Below are positions 26,935-36,520 of a DNA stretch of 64,000 bases, one piece after another. Origin of the DNA: Siminovitchia acidinfaciens (GTDB taxonomy: Bacteria > Bacillota > Bacilli > Bacillales > Bacillaceae_C); NCBI RefSeq assembly GCF_003605385.1, contig NZ_QYTV02000002.1, positions 497,412 through 561,411 of the forward strand, read 5' to 3'. A model generated the notes under the pieces. That model did not search any database and was not told the origin of the DNA. It saw only the letters and a list, made by a program, of their open reading frames with translations. The position numbers were made by a program, and so were the translations under genes. The stretch's first letter is position 1. Every line of letters begins with the position of its first letter.

Positions 26935-27350
26935 AAAAGCGCAAGGCGCACAGCCTTATGCGACAAGCACAAGACGAATTGCGAGGTGGCAGCTTCTCAG
27001 CCACCACAGCAAAGCAGCTGACTTCAATAATATCGTGAGGAACTTCTTTGAATAGACTTTATGCCACATTACAACGAGAGGAAACATACGCTTCCTCGAA
27101 TAGGCTGTGCCGCAGGAGCACATTCATCCTAAAAGCAACTTGATCCTGCGCCGATGCTGCCTGGCCGCCTTAGAACTCCACATCCTCGAAAAAGCTGACG
27201 CTTTTCCTTCGTGCGATGGAACGCTGCCGAAGCTTTCCTTGTCCTGTGGCTTCGGCAGGCTCAGGGCGCGACATCCTGTCGCTTCGCTTGCACTAGCACT
27301 TCCTGCGCGTCGGTGGCACCAGTGCTCCTGTCCGTCGGAGCTAGACATAA
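26935..27350 (+). repeat. Mosaic intergenic repeat, copy F
   Basis: AAAAGCGCAAGGCGCAC at the left. The blocks CAGCCACCACAGC, TGTGCCGCAGGAGCACA and CATCCTGTCGCTTCGCTTGC follow, and it ends GTCCGTCGGAGCTAGAC. It starts 25 bases upstream of the ytzG ATG, antisense to it. The remaining bases to 27495 are the AT-rich leader of the next gene. Confidence 0.9.
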
Positions 27351-27495
27351 CATTATCCTTGTTTGGATAGAATATGTGGTTTAATTTTATACTTTATTTA
27401 TTTTTAAAAAATCACTAAATGGGCTTTCGTCCATACGCTTTTGTCACATTTACATAGGCTAATGATGCAGGAACGAAAAGATTGGAGTGAAAACG

Positions 27496-27846
27496 ATGTA
27501 TATGGACTTCCGCCAGCAGCCCCCAATGGGAATGCCGCAGATGCCGCAAATGCAGATGCCAATGGGAGGCATGCAGCAGCCTATGGGAACTCTGCAGCAG
27601 CCTATGGAGTTTCAGCCTCAGCTCGCTGAACAGCAAGGTACAGCTCCCCAATTCTTTCCAGGGACTCAGGGATTCCCGGGCGGCTCAGGGACCGAAAGAA
27701 GACTTAGCCAACTTGAGCGGCAAATGGAGCGTCTCAATAGACAAGTTGAAAGATTAGACCGGCGTGTATCCAGGATTGAAAGACAATTGGGCTACACCCG
27801 GCCGGACTATTACGACCTTCCTGAACATAAAGGATACTATGGTTAG
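27496..27846 (+). CDS. Pro/Gln/Met-rich protein with a coiled coil
   Basis: A 116-residue protein of unknown function. Residues about 5-40 are low-complexity, with repeated MPQMP/GMQQPMG-type runs. A Gly/Phe/Pro linker follows, then a strongly heptad-patterned Arg/Glu segment (about 63-98; RRLSQLERQMERLNRQVERL), and a Tyr-rich end (YYDLPEHKGYYG). Such compositions are common among Bacillus spore-coat and exosporium-associated proteins, but no specific family was recognised. The ATG at 27496 is eight bases after GGAG. Promoter type not determined. Confidence 0.75.
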   Translation: MYMDFRQQPPMGMPQMPQMQMPMGGMQQPMGTLQQPMEFQPQLAEQQGTAPQFFPGTQGFPGGSGTERRLSQLERQMERLNRQVERLDRRVSRIERQLGYTRPDYYDLPEHKGYYG

Positions 27847-27856
27847 TCTAAATTCG

Positions 27857-27892
27857 AAAAAAAGAGGCGCCGATTGGCAGCCTCTTTCTTTC
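27857..27892. terminator. Terminator between Pro/Gln/Met-rich gene and ytgP
   Basis: A-rich run, AGAGGC (27863-27868) pairing with GCCTCT (27880-27885), then TTCTTTCC. It can serve both convergent genes. Confidence 0.75.
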
Positions 27893-27894
27893 CA

Positions 27895-29517
27895 TTAAGA
27901 GAATCCCAGCCGCTGCTTAATCCTTTGAAGTCTTGCACCAAACAGTCTGTCAGCCAGGCCAGACTTCAATCCAAGATAAGCATAAATAACTCCGCCTACT
28001 CCGGCACAGATGATGATAATCACAATGGACTGCCAGGTTGATTCCGTCGTCATAAACAATAGCAGCCCTTTATAGATGACATAGACAGAAATTGCCATAA
28101 TTACGTTGAAAATAACAATCAAAAGCGATCTTCTATAGACAAGCTTAAAAGGGTAATAGGCGAACTTTTTAATAACGATAAAGTTGATCATTATCGCAAC
28201 CCCGTAGCCCAGCGCTGTTGCATATACAGCTCCTTCTGTAGCAAAAAGCTTAATGAGCGGAATGTTTACAGTCAATTTTACTAGCAATCCAGTCAACAGG
28301 CTAAGCACAGTAAAGCGCTGTTCGTTGATACCTTGGAGTATTGCCGCAGTGACAGAGTATAATGCAAATAAAATCGCCACCGGGGCATACGTACGGAGAA
28401 CCTGCGCACCATATTGGTCAAATTCATAAAACATCGTGTACATCGGGTCAGCTAAAAGAGCAAGTCCGATTGCCGCCGGCACAGTGATGAACAGCAAAAC
28501 CTGAAACGTCTGGTCAAGCTGCCGAAACATCAGCTTTTTATCATCTTTTACATATGACTCTGTTACAAGCGGTACAATAGTAAGAGCAAATGCTGTTGCC
28601 AGCGATACAGGAATAATGACAAGCTTATGAGTCGTCATATTCAATATTCCCAGTGCATCAAGTGCCCCGGCTGCTTTTCCAGCTTCTGCCATTGCTCTGG
28701 TGAACGTAACTTGGTCGATAAATTGGAAAAGAGGATTTGCAATTCCCACTAATACAAACGGGAAGGCATAAATAAATATTTCCTTATACATATTTGGAAG
28801 CGAGACATCGACTGTGTGCCTGTCATATTGCAATAACTCATCCAGTCCCGGCTTCCTTTTTCTCCAATACCACATGAGGACTGCGAGACTGGCAAGTCCG
28901 CCAATGAAAGCAGCAAAAGTCGCCACACTAACAGCTGTTACAATACTTCCCTTCAAAATGTAGAGCACAATAAATGCTCCGGCCAGCAAAAAAGCGATCC
29001 GTGCCAACTGCTCTACAACCGTTGAAACTGCGGAAGGCCCCATTGATTGGTGGCCTTGGAAAAATCCCCTCACCAGACTCATGACAGGAATTATCAATAA
29101 AGCGAAGCTTACAGCCCTGATGACCTTTGCTACATCTGCAGCTGTATAACTGTGATCAGTTTCTGCCCCTTTTAACACAATTTCTGCCATCCACGGTGCA
29201 AGCCCATACATCGCCAGGAAAGACACAATTCCAGTACCAAGCATGACGTATATTCCGGAGCGGAACAGCTTCCGTCCCACTGCATACTCTTCCAGTGCAT
29301 TATATTTTGCAATATATTTTGAGACTGCCAGCGGGACCCCTGCCGTCGCTATACTGATAAAAATTGTGTATGGCACATATCCAAACGTGTATAGTGCGGC
29401 CTGGTGTGCACCGCCGAGTATTCTATAAAAAGGGATGACATAAAGTAACCCTAGCACTTTAGACAAAATGGTACCAAGTGTTAAAATAAATGTTCCTCGA
29501 ATTAATTTAGATGACAT
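27895..29517 (-). CDS. ytgP: YtgP, MurJ-like polysaccharide flippase family protein
   Basis: A 540-residue MOP-superfamily flippase with about 14 transmembrane segments (start LIRGTFILTLGTILSKVLGLLYVIPFYRI). YtgP-type proteins are the Bacillus relatives of MurJ, proposed to flip lipid II across the membrane; in B. subtilis Amj provides an alternative. Charged residues inside the hydrophobic core, as in RSGIYV and FFQGHQS, agree with MurJ. Single gene; ytfP diverges from it 203 bases away. Confidence 0.93.
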   Translation of the reverse strand: MSSKLIRGTFILTLGTILSKVLGLLYVIPFYRILGGAHQAALYTFGYVPYTIFISIATAGVPLAVSKYIAKYNALEEYAVGRKLFRSGIYVMLGTGIVSFLAMYGLAPWMAEIVLKGAETDHSYTAADVAKVIRAVSFALLIIPVMSLVRGFFQGHQSMGPSAVSTVVEQLARIAFLLAGAFIVLYILKGSIVTAVSVATFAAFIGGLASLAVLMWYWRKRKPGLDELLQYDRHTVDVSLPNMYKEIFIYAFPFVLVGIANPLFQFIDQVTFTRAMAEAGKAAGALDALGILNMTTHKLVIIPVSLATAFALTIVPLVTESYVKDDKKLMFRQLDQTFQVLLFITVPAAIGLALLADPMYTMFYEFDQYGAQVLRTYAPVAILFALYSVTAAILQGINEQRFTVLSLLTGLLVKLTVNIPLIKLFATEGAVYATALGYGVAIMINFIVIKKFAYYPFKLVYRRSLLIVIFNVIMAISVYVIYKGLLLFMTTESTWQSIVIIIICAGVGGVIYAYLGLKSGLADRLFGARLQRIKQRLGFS

Positions 29518-29720
29518 TCAATCCCTGACTCTCCGTTAAAAAATTTATGTTATGTATATGTTCCGTTTTTTCTCTTATGGGTACTTTTGATGAGTTCCCC
29601 TGATATAGTTTACAGTTATCGGCTCGATTTGACAATGACGCACTCTATGATATTTGCTTTTAGTCTGTGCGCATTTTAAAATAAATTGATTGGAAATGGA
29701 TATTAAGGTGTTGAATAAAA

Positions 29721-30983
29721 ATGAATTATGATGTAATTGTTATCGGCGGTGGCCCGTCAGGCTTGATGGCATCCATTGCCGCGGCTGAAAAAAAGGCGAA
29801 GGTTCTGTTGATAGATAAAGGAAATAAACTTGGCAGAAAGCTTGCCATATCGGGCGGCGGAAGATGCAATGTGACCAACAGGCTGCCCCTTGAGGAAATC
29901 ATCCGCCATATACCTGGTAATGGACGTTTCTTGTATGGTGCTTTTTCCGTCTTCAATAATGAAGATATCATCCGCTTCTTTGAAAATCTCGGAATTGAAC
30001 TGAAGGAAGAAGACCATGGCCGAATGTTCCCGGTTTCAAATAGAGCACAGTCGGTTGTAGACGCACTTTTGTCATATATGGACGACCTTGGTGTTGAAAC
30101 CAGGACAAACTGCCCTGTGAAGGATGTGCTCTATGATAATAGCGAAACCACAGGGGTGCTGCTTGAAAGCGGTGAGAAAATCGCCAGCCGTGCCGTCGTA
30201 GTTGCTGCCGGTGGAAAATCTGTACCGCAGACGGGTTCCACAGGAGATGGATATCCGTGGGCGAAAAAAGCGGGACATACGATCACCGAGCTGTTTCCGA
30301 CCGAAGTCCCGCTCACTTCCAATGAATCTTTTATCAAAGCAAAAACCCTCCAAGGCTTGTCGTTACGGGATGTTTCACTAAGTGTATTGAATCCGAAAGG
30401 CAAACCGATCATCACCCATCAAATGGACATGATATTTACCCATTTTGGAATATCCGGGCCGGCTGTTTTACGGTGCAGCCAATTTGTAGTAAAAGCAATG
30501 AAAAAATGGAACTTAAAAACGGTTGTCATGAATCTCGATTCTCTGCCGGAAATGAACTTGGAAGAGCTGTTTCAAAAGTTACAGAAGCTTGTGAAAGAGG
30601 AACCAAAAAAGGCAATCAAAAATGCCTTGAAGGGATTGCTCCCGGAACGTTTCTTGCTGTTCATGCTCGAGCAATGCGAGATTGACCCGGCTTCTCCTTG
30701 TTCCAATGTTTCGGCCGAAAAAATCCGCAATTTTTCCCAAGCGTGTAAACAGTTCCGCTTTACTGTCAATGGAACATTGCCGCTGGAAAAAGCGTTTGTA
30801 ACCGGAGGAGGCGTTTCAGTCAAAGAAATCGAGCCGAAAACTCTGGCATCGAAAAAAATGCCCGGCCTTTATTTCTGTGGTGAAGTGCTGGATATTTATG
30901 GATACACAGGAGGGTACAACATCACTGCAGCTCTCGTGACTGGACGTCTTGCCGGTGAAAACAGCGCCGCATACAGCACATAA
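29721..30983 (+). CDS. ytfP: YtfP, HI0933-family flavoprotein
   Basis: A 420-residue FAD-dependent oxidoreductase. The N-terminal dinucleotide motif is [19 protein letters not shown] (residues 5-23); [14 protein letters not shown] and the C-terminal [19 protein letters not shown] are hallmarks of the HI0933/BaiN family. The reaction is not established for the Bacillus protein. A mosaic repeat begins just after the TAA. Confidence 0.92.
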   Translation: MNYDVIVIGGGPSGLMASIAAAEKKAKVLLIDKGNKLGRKLAISGGGRCNVTNRLPLEEIIRHIPGNGRFLYGAFSVFNNEDIIRFFENLGIELKEEDHGRMFPVSNRAQSVVDALLSYMDDLGVETRTNCPVKDVLYDNSETTGVLLESGEKIASRAVVVAAGGKSVPQTGSTGDGYPWAKKAGHTITELFPTEVPLTSNESFIKAKTLQGLSLRDVSLSVLNPKGKPIITHQMDMIFTHFGISGPAVLRCSQFVVKAMKKWNLKTVVMNLDSLPEMNLEELFQKLQKLVKEEPKKAIKNALKGLLPERFLLFMLEQCEIDPASPCSNVSAEKIRNFSQACKQFRFTVNGTLPLEKAFVTGGGVSVKEIEPKTLASKKMPGLYFCGEVLDIYGYTGGYNITAALVTGRLAGENSAAYST

Positions 30984-30984
30984 G

Positions 30985-31283
30985 AAAAGCGCAAGGCGCC
31001 CGTTTATCGGCGACAAGCACAAGGAGAATTTTGATGAGGGAGTTCCTCAGCCACCACAGCAAATCAGCTGATTTTAATCACTTCGTGAGAAACATCTCTG
31101 ACTATGCTGCATGCAGCTTTGCGACGAGGGAAACATGCGCTTCCTTGAATACCCTGTGCCGCAGGAGCACAATCTTCCTGAATAAACTTCCGCGGACTTG
31201 TGACCTCGAGCCGATGGCACCTGGCCGACTTAATGGCGTCGTCGGCACTAGGACTTCCTGTCCGTCGGAGCTGGACGTATCGC
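30985..31283 (+). repeat. Mosaic intergenic repeat, copy G
   Basis: Begins AAAAGCGCAAGGCGCCCG immediately after the ytfP stop, shares CAGCCACCACAGC, TGTGCCGCAGGAGCACA and GTGACCTCGAGCCGATGG, and ends GTCCGTCGGAGCTGGACG. Confidence 0.92.
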
Positions 31284-31334
31284 ACCATCACTCGAATGAA
31301 AATTTAATCTGATCTCACACTTTCTTTAACGACA

Positions 31335-31372
31335 AAAATAGGGGCTTCCATTTATAGGAAGTCCCTTATTTT
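31335..31372 (-). terminator. Terminator of cse60
   Basis: On the minus strand AATAAGGGACTTCC pairs with GGAAGCCCCTATT (one mismatch), followed by TTT. The cse60 stop lies inside the stem. Confidence 0.75.
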
Positions 31373-31548
31373 AAATACATGACCATGGCGCTGAAACAAT
31401 ATATTTGCTCATCTTCCGCTTCCCCGATAGCCGCTATATTGTATTTGATATCAACCACCTGCTTTCGTTCCAGATCGCTTAAAAAGTGGTTGATTTCCTC
31501 CTCCAAATCCTGCTCATGCTCACAGTCAAACAGCTTGACCTGCATCAT
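31366..31548 (-). CDS. cse60: Cse60-type sporulation protein
   Basis: A 60-residue acidic protein (MQVKLFDCEHEQDLEEEINHFL...VVDIKYNIAAIG...IYCFSAMVMY), matching the Cse60 family. In B. subtilis cse60 is transcribed by sigma-E in the mother cell; function unknown. GGGAGG lies nine bases before the first ATG. I could not identify a convincing sigma-E promoter. Confidence 0.85.
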   Translation of the reverse strand: MMQVKLFDCEHEQDLEEEINHFLSDLERKQVVDIKYNIAAIGEAEDEQIYCFSAMVMYLK

Positions 31549-31625
31549 GGGATTCCGCCTCCCGTTTTAAGAGCAGTATTGCCTACCAATTTTATTTTTA
31601 TACAATTTAAAACCTTCAATTAAGT

Positions 31626-31943
31626 TTAACTTTTTCTTGGCTTCAGGTCTCCGTCCCATTCAAGCATGCCGCCAGTCATATTGACCACATTTGGATACCC
31701 ATTAGCCATTAAATACTCGCATACTCTCATACTGCGCCCGCCGGCTTTGCATATAAAAATATATTCATTTTCTTTATTAAGATGATGTAATTGTTCAGGA
31801 ATATCGCCCATTCGGATATGCACCGCCTCCGGAATCATTCCTTCAGCGACTTCCTCATCTTCACGCACATCAATCAAATAAAGCGTTTCGTCATTTTCAA
31901 GTTTAGCTTTAACCTCATCAGGTGTTATCGTTTTGATTTCCAT
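31626..31943 (-). CDS. ytwF: Single-domain rhodanese
   Basis: A 105-residue rhodanese fold (TITPDEVKAKLENDETLYLIDVREDEE; IPEAVHIRMG) with the active-site cysteine in FICKAGGRSMRV. It can carry persulfide sulfur; the acceptor is unknown. The ATG at 31943 follows AAAGGTGA; the first in-frame GTG overlaps that site. A TATAAT-like -10 on the minus strand is at 31983-31988. The gene name is by similarity with B. subtilis YtwF. Confidence 0.88.
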   Translation of the reverse strand: MEIKTITPDEVKAKLENDETLYLIDVREDEEVAEGMIPEAVHIRMGDIPEQLHHLNKENEYIFICKAGGRSMRVCEYLMANGYPNVVNMTGGMLEWDGDLKPRKS

Positions 31944-31988
31944 AATTATCACCTTTCATTTTCATTCAAATTGACAATTTTCATTATA

Positions 31989-32438
31989 GCAAAACCTAGG
32001 TAAACCCAATAGAAAAAAACTCTGACAGGAAGTTTTTTCCTTAATAGCATGAGGATAACAGCAGGCAATCCCCCTCTTTTTTTACGATCTAAAACGATGA
32101 CAGACGGAGTTATGTATGCTCAATCGATCTAAATAAGTATGCATTACTACAAACTAACTATCCTGAAATACGCATTTTCTGTCGCTAAGGATTTTTGACG
32201 GCAATTAAATGGGGTTCCAGTGGGAGACTGCGTTTAACAATTGGATAGCCTCAGTGACCGCGGCTATTAATATTCACGTTCCCCCTCGGTCGTCAAGAAC
32301 ATCTCTAAGAGTAGTTAAATGAATTATGCTTAATTTGCAGCCGAACAGACTCGCCCTCCACACCGAAACTCAGGAAAAACTCAGACTGCGTGAAAACCAT
32401 ACCCCAGGGTAAAACTTACATCTCAGATGTCCAGAAAA
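31989..32438. other. 450-bp intergenic stretch without recognisable gene
   Basis: It lies between ytwF and the leuS terminator. Both strands contain many stops and no ribosome-site-plus-frame combination. The only coding-like piece is a short minus-strand phase near 32340-32425 (SFTLGYGFHAV). It does not belong to the mosaic repeat family. Confidence 0.5.
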
Positions 32439-32476
32439 AAAATTCGGTCGCCAAAGTTGTGACGACCGAATTTACA
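32436..32476 (-). terminator. Terminator of leuS
   Basis: AAATTCGGTCG (32440-32450) pairs with CGACCGAATTT (32463-32473); A-rich on the plus strand before it. Confidence 0.9.
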
Positions 32477-32490
32477 TTTATGCTTTTTAT

Positions 32491-34905
32491 TTAATTTGCA
32501 ACTACGTTTACCAGTTTACCTGGCACTGCAATCACTTTTCTAATGGTCTTTCCGTCAATTGCTGATTTCACTTTTTCATCGTTTAATGCAATTTCTTCGA
32601 GCTCTTCTTTGCCTGCCTCGCGGGAAACCATAAGCTTGGTACGGACTTTGCCGTTAACTTGGACGACGATTTCCACTTCTTCTGAAACAAGCTTTGTCTC
32701 GTCATATTGCGGCCAAGCTTCGTAAGAAACTGTTCCTTCATGGCCAAGTTTTTCCCAGAGCTCTTCGGCAATATGAGGAGCAATTGGAGATAGCATTTTT
32801 ACAAATCCTTCAATGTATTGTTTAGGAAGAACTTCAGCTTTATATGCTTCATTGATGAAGACCATGAGCTGAGATATTGCTGTATTGAAATGCATTGCTC
32901 CGCAGTCTTCCGTAACCTTCTTGACTGTTTGATGGTATACTCTTTCAAGCTCGCCTCCAGTGACATCTTTTACTTTGTCACTCAAGCTCCCGTTGTCAGC
33001 CACCAACAAACGCCAGATGCGGTCCAAGAAGCGGCGCGCCCCGTCCAACCCTGTTGTTGACCAGGCAGCTGATGCTTCCGGCGGTCCCATGAACATTTCA
33101 TAAAGGCGAAGCGTATCTGCCCCATGGCTTTCAACGATATCATCCGGGTTTACAACGTTCCCTTTGGATTTACTCATTTTTTCATTGTTCTCGCCAAGGA
33201 TCATTCCTTGGTTGAACAGCTTTTGGAACGGCTCTTTTGTCGGTACGACACCGATATCGTATAAAAACTTGTGCCAGAATCGTGCGTAAAGCAAGTGAAG
33301 AACAGCGTGCTCAGCTCCGCCTATATAAATATCAACCGGAAGCCATTCATTCAATAGCTTTTTATCCGCAAGCTCTTTGGAGTTTTTAGGATCGATGAAT
33401 CTCAAATAGTACCAGCAGCTTCCTGCCCATTGCGGCATAGTGTTTGTTTCCCTGCGGCCTTTTTTGCCTGTTTCAGGATCTTCCACATGAAGCCAGTCAG
33501 TAATATTTGCAAGCGGTGATTCTCCCGTACCGGATGGTTTGATTTCATCCGTGACAGGCAACAACACCGGAAGCTGATCCTCTGGAACAGCAGTCATTGT
33601 GCCGTCTTCCCAATGGATGATCGGAATTGGCTCTCCCCAATAACGCTGACGGCTGAACAGCCAGTCACGCAAACGGTAAGTGACTTTCTTAGTTCCACAG
33701 CCTTTCTTTTCAAGCCAGTCAATCATCGCTGAAATGGCCTCATCTTTATCCATTCCATCTAAAAATCCTGAATTCACATGCGGGCCGTCACCAGCATATG
33801 CCTCTACTTCGATGTTTCCGCCAGCCACAACTTCCTTGATGTCCAAACCGAATTTTTTGGCAAATTCATAGTCACGTTCATCATGCGCGGGCACTGCCAT
33901 GATGGCTCCAGTTCCATAGCTCATCAAGACGTAATCCGCAATCCAGATCGGCATTTTTTCGCCGTTAACTGGATTCACCGCATATGCCCCTGTGAAAACG
34001 CCTGTTTTATCTTTCGCAAGGTCCGTTCTTTCAAGATCACTTTTCGATTTGACTTGATCAATATAAGCATTCACATCCGCTTGATGTTCAGGCGTTGTGA
34101 TTTTCTCAACGAATGGATGCTCCGGAGAAAGGACAGCATATGTTGCTCCGAAAAGTGTATCTGGACGAGTTGTGAAGACAGTAAATGTTTCTGGATGTCC
34201 CTCGATGGCGAAAGTGACTTCAGCACCTTCAGAACGGCCGATCCAGTTTCTTTGCATATCCTTGATGCTTTCCGGCCAATCCAATTCTTCCAGATCCTCA
34301 AGCAGACGATCCGCATATTTTGTGATCCTTAAGATCCACTGTTTCATCGGACGGCGTTCAACCGGATGTCCCCCGCGCTCACTTTTACCATCGATGACTT
34401 CTTCATTGGCGAGAACCGTCCCCAAAGCTGGGCACCAGTTTACCGGAACTTCATCAACGTATGCAAGACCGTGTTCAAACAGTTTTAAAAAGATCCATTG
34501 AGTCCATTTGTAATATTCAGGGTCGGTAGTATTGATCTCTCGGTCCCAATCATAGGAAAAACCAAGTGATTTGATTTGCCGGCGGAACGTATCAATATTA
34601 TGTTCAGTGAACACTGCCGGGTCGTTCCCTGTGTCGATTGCATATTGTTCCGCTGGAAGTCCGAATGCGTCCCATCCCATTGGATGAAGCACATTGTACC
34701 CTTGCATGCGTTTCATTCTTGCAAGAATATCCGACGCAGTGTAGCCCTTCGGATGTCCTACATGCAGTCCTGACCCAGATGGGTAAGGGAACATATCGAG
34801 CGCGTAAAACTTTTCTTTCGCATCATCTGCCTCTGTTTTAAATGTTTTATTCTTTTCCCAATATTGCTGCCATTTTTGTTCTAATTCCTTGTGATTAAAA
34901 CCCAT
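32491..34905 (-). CDS. leuS: Leucyl-tRNA synthetase
   Basis: An 804-residue class I synthetase of normal bacterial length. The HIGH motif is [16 protein letters not shown], the editing (CP1) domain has [15 protein letters not shown], and the KMSKS loop is [12 protein letters not shown]. The C-terminal anticodon-binding region is complete. It charges tRNA-Leu and edits non-cognate amino acids. The ATG at 34905 ([12 protein letters not shown]) follows GGAGG with a 7-base spacer; the open frame extends eight codons further without a site. It is controlled by a T-box leader. Confidence 0.97.
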   Translation of the reverse strand: MGFNHKELEQKWQQYWEKNKTFKTEADDAKEKFYALDMFPYPSGSGLHVGHPKGYTASDILARMKRMQGYNVLHPMGWDAFGLPAEQYAIDTGNDPAVFTEHNIDTFRRQIKSLGFSYDWDREINTTDPEYYKWTQWIFLKLFEHGLAYVDEVPVNWCPALGTVLANEEVIDGKSERGGHPVERRPMKQWILRITKYADRLLEDLEELDWPESIKDMQRNWIGRSEGAEVTFAIEGHPETFTVFTTRPDTLFGATYAVLSPEHPFVEKITTPEHQADVNAYIDQVKSKSDLERTDLAKDKTGVFTGAYAVNPVNGEKMPIWIADYVLMSYGTGAIMAVPAHDERDYEFAKKFGLDIKEVVAGGNIEVEAYAGDGPHVNSGFLDGMDKDEAISAMIDWLEKKGCGTKKVTYRLRDWLFSRQRYWGEPIPIIHWEDGTMTAVPEDQLPVLLPVTDEIKPSGTGESPLANITDWLHVEDPETGKKGRRETNTMPQWAGSCWYYLRFIDPKNSKELADKKLLNEWLPVDIYIGGAEHAVLHLLYARFWHKFLYDIGVVPTKEPFQKLFNQGMILGENNEKMSKSKGNVVNPDDIVESHGADTLRLYEMFMGPPEASAAWSTTGLDGARRFLDRIWRLLVADNGSLSDKVKDVTGGELERVYHQTVKKVTEDCGAMHFNTAISQLMVFINEAYKAEVLPKQYIEGFVKMLSPIAPHIAEELWEKLGHEGTVSYEAWPQYDETKLVSEEVEIVVQVNGKVRTKLMVSREAGKEELEEIALNDEKVKSAIDGKTIRKVIAVPGKLVNVVAN

Positions 34906-34931
34906 GAAGATGCCTCCTGACTTATTCAATT

Positions 34932-35222
34932 AAAAAACCTCCCATCCCGAGAAAAAAATCCTGGGACGAGAGGTTAGGTTTTCTCCCGCGGTACCACCCA
35001 AATTAGTGTATAGGCCACTCACTTCATTAATTCTTTAACGCAGAAAAGCGGCAAGCATTACAAGAAGTTTGCCGGTTCAACCGGAGTCCTTCGTTCACAC
35101 CTGCAGAATGAAAGGGGAGTTCATGATGGTCCTGGCCGGCTTGCACCTTCCGCCGGCTCTCTGAAAACAGGATGGCACCATTACTGGTCCTTTTTAACCG
35201 TTATAATATTAAGTCCTTTATT
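34932..35222 (-). promoter_or_regulatory. T-box leader of leuS (Leu specifier)
   Basis: The minus strand has the T-box core GGGTGGTACCGCGGGAG (near 34984-35000), followed by a terminator (arms AACCTCTCGTCCC and GGGATGGGAGGTT, then six T). Upstream Stem I carries GAACTCCCC, giving CTC (Leu) as the likely specifier codon. Uncharged tRNA-Leu would stabilise the antiterminator. Confidence 0.95.
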
Positions 35223-35226
35223 CCCC

Positions 35227-35255
35227 ATTGTAGACAATTTTAGACATGTTTTCAA
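35227..35255 (-). promoter_or_regulatory. Sigma-A promoter of leuS
   Basis: On the minus strand TTGAAA (35250-35255), a 17-base spacer and TACAAT (35227-35232). Start of transcription about 35220, directly before the T-box. Confidence 0.75.
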
Positions 35256-35342
35256 GCCTATATTCAAGCTCGAACCCTTTAAAGACAGCATCACCCGTGT
35301 TCTCCAGACTGTTTGAGAATCAAAAAAGTTATGTAAAAAATG

Positions 35343-35366
35343 AAGAGACAGGGTGCCCTGTCTCTA
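35343..35366 (-). terminator. Terminator of ytzC
   Basis: AGAGACAGGG and CCCTGTCTCT form a 10-bp stem with a 2-base centre; a run of T follows shortly on the minus strand. Confidence 0.75.
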
Positions 35367-35368
35367 TA

Positions 35369-35659
35369 TCAATGCCATGTGCTGTATAGCGGCCGATCAT
35401 GATTTAGGAGAATCATCTTATTTTGGAGCTGCTGTATTTTTAGGCGAACTCGGTGAAGCTGCTCTCGCTGTTGCGCATTTGCACTTTCGCTCATTTTGTG
35501 GAGTTGCTGAACCATGACGTCGAGTTCGTTCATCGCTTCGCTGTATTCGACATCATGATGATGCTCCTGCCGGCTTCCTGCCTCATACTGGTCTTCCGCA
35601 TTTAAAATTGCCGATTCGCAGCGATTGATAAAGTTGTCAATGGACTCCCGAGTCGTCAC
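35369..35659 (-). CDS. ytzC: YtzC, DUF2524 protein
   Basis: A 96-residue helical protein (TTRESIDNFINRCESAILNAEDQYEAG; long amphipathic helix QREQLHRVRLKIQQLQNKMI), typical of DUF2524. Function unknown. The GTG at 35659 follows AAAGGGGAGG with a 5-base spacer; the longer frame to 35704 has no site and would add a Lys/Gly-rich leader. Confidence 0.82.
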   Translation of the reverse strand: MTTRESIDNFINRCESAILNAEDQYEAGSRQEHHHDVEYSEAMNELDVMVQQLHKMSESANAQQREQLHRVRLKIQQLQNKMILLNHDRPLYSTWH

Positions 35660-35775
35660 ATTATCCTCCCCTTTTCCTTCTGGCTTGGCTTTTCGGCCCG
35701 CCATCTATAGTTTGTACTCAAGTTCAAAGAGTTATGATACAATTTTTCGTATGATTATTAGGAGGGATTAACAGG

Positions 35776-36348
35776 ATGAATATTGAGGGTATTCTTCCAT
35801 ATGCACGCTCCCTGATGCAAAGGGTGATCAAGCCTGGCAGTGTGGCAATAGACGGAACTGTGGGCAATGGGCATGACACTTTATTTCTTGCCAAACTTGT
35901 TGGAGAGAATGGACGCGTTTTCGGATTTGATATCCAGGAACAGGCCATTTTACATACGAAGGAACTATTAGAAAAAAATGGAGTTGCAGACAGAGTGACA
36001 TTATTCCAACAGGGACATGAAACTATTGGAGAGTGTCTGCCTGCAGAAACTTATGGAAAAATCAGCGGAGCCATGTTCAATCTTGGCTATTTACCCGGCG
36101 GTGATAAGTCGATAGTAACGAAGCCGGACACAACGATCTCTGCCATCAGTCAATTGATTGATATGCTGGCCAAAGGGGGTATTCTGGGTGCTGTCATTTA
36201 CCATGGACATGAAGAAGGCGCCCAAGAACGTGACCATGTGCTGAATTATGTTAAAGAGTTGGATCAAATGAAGGTTCATGTCCTTCAATATGGATTTATC
36301 AACCAGAAGAACAACCCGCCGTTTCTGTTGGCGATTGAGAAAAGATGA
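35776..36348 (+). CDS. mnmM: MnmM (YtqB) tRNA methyltransferase
   Basis: A 190-residue class I SAM methyltransferase. The SAM-binding motif is AIDGTVGNGHDTLFLA; FNLGYLPGGDK and VIYHGHEEG are typical of the YtqB family. This family methylates the 5-aminomethyl group on wobble U34 of tRNAs to give mnm5s2U in bacteria without MnmC. GGAGG lies before the ATG. In B. subtilis ytqA (mnmL, radical SAM) is a close neighbour; no ytqA is seen in this window. Confidence 0.9.
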   Translation: MNIEGILPYARSLMQRVIKPGSVAIDGTVGNGHDTLFLAKLVGENGRVFGFDIQEQAILHTKELLEKNGVADRVTLFQQGHETIGECLPAETYGKISGAMFNLGYLPGGDKSIVTKPDTTISAISQLIDMLAKGGILGAVIYHGHEEGAQERDHVLNYVKELDQMKVHVLQYGFINQKNNPPFLLAIEKR

Positions 36349-36355
36349 TTTCGGT

Positions 36356-36425
36356 CAGGCTCAAGTAGCAGCGACGTCCTGTCGCTTCGCCTGCACTAGG
36401 ATATAATGTCCGTCGAAGCTTGACA
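36356..36425 (+). repeat. Mosaic intergenic repeat, fragment H
   Basis: Only the right-hand blocks remain: GTCCTGTCGCTTCGCCTGCA and GTCCGTCGAAGCTTGAC. It is co-oriented with mnmM, 7 bases after its stop. Confidence 0.8.
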
Positions 36426-36520
36426 AAGAATTTGAAATAAAATTTTCCAAAGCATGTTTTAATTTCTTTTTTTACAAAAGGAAAAGGGCCGGTCAAATAA
36501 ATTTGGACGGCCCCTGCCTT

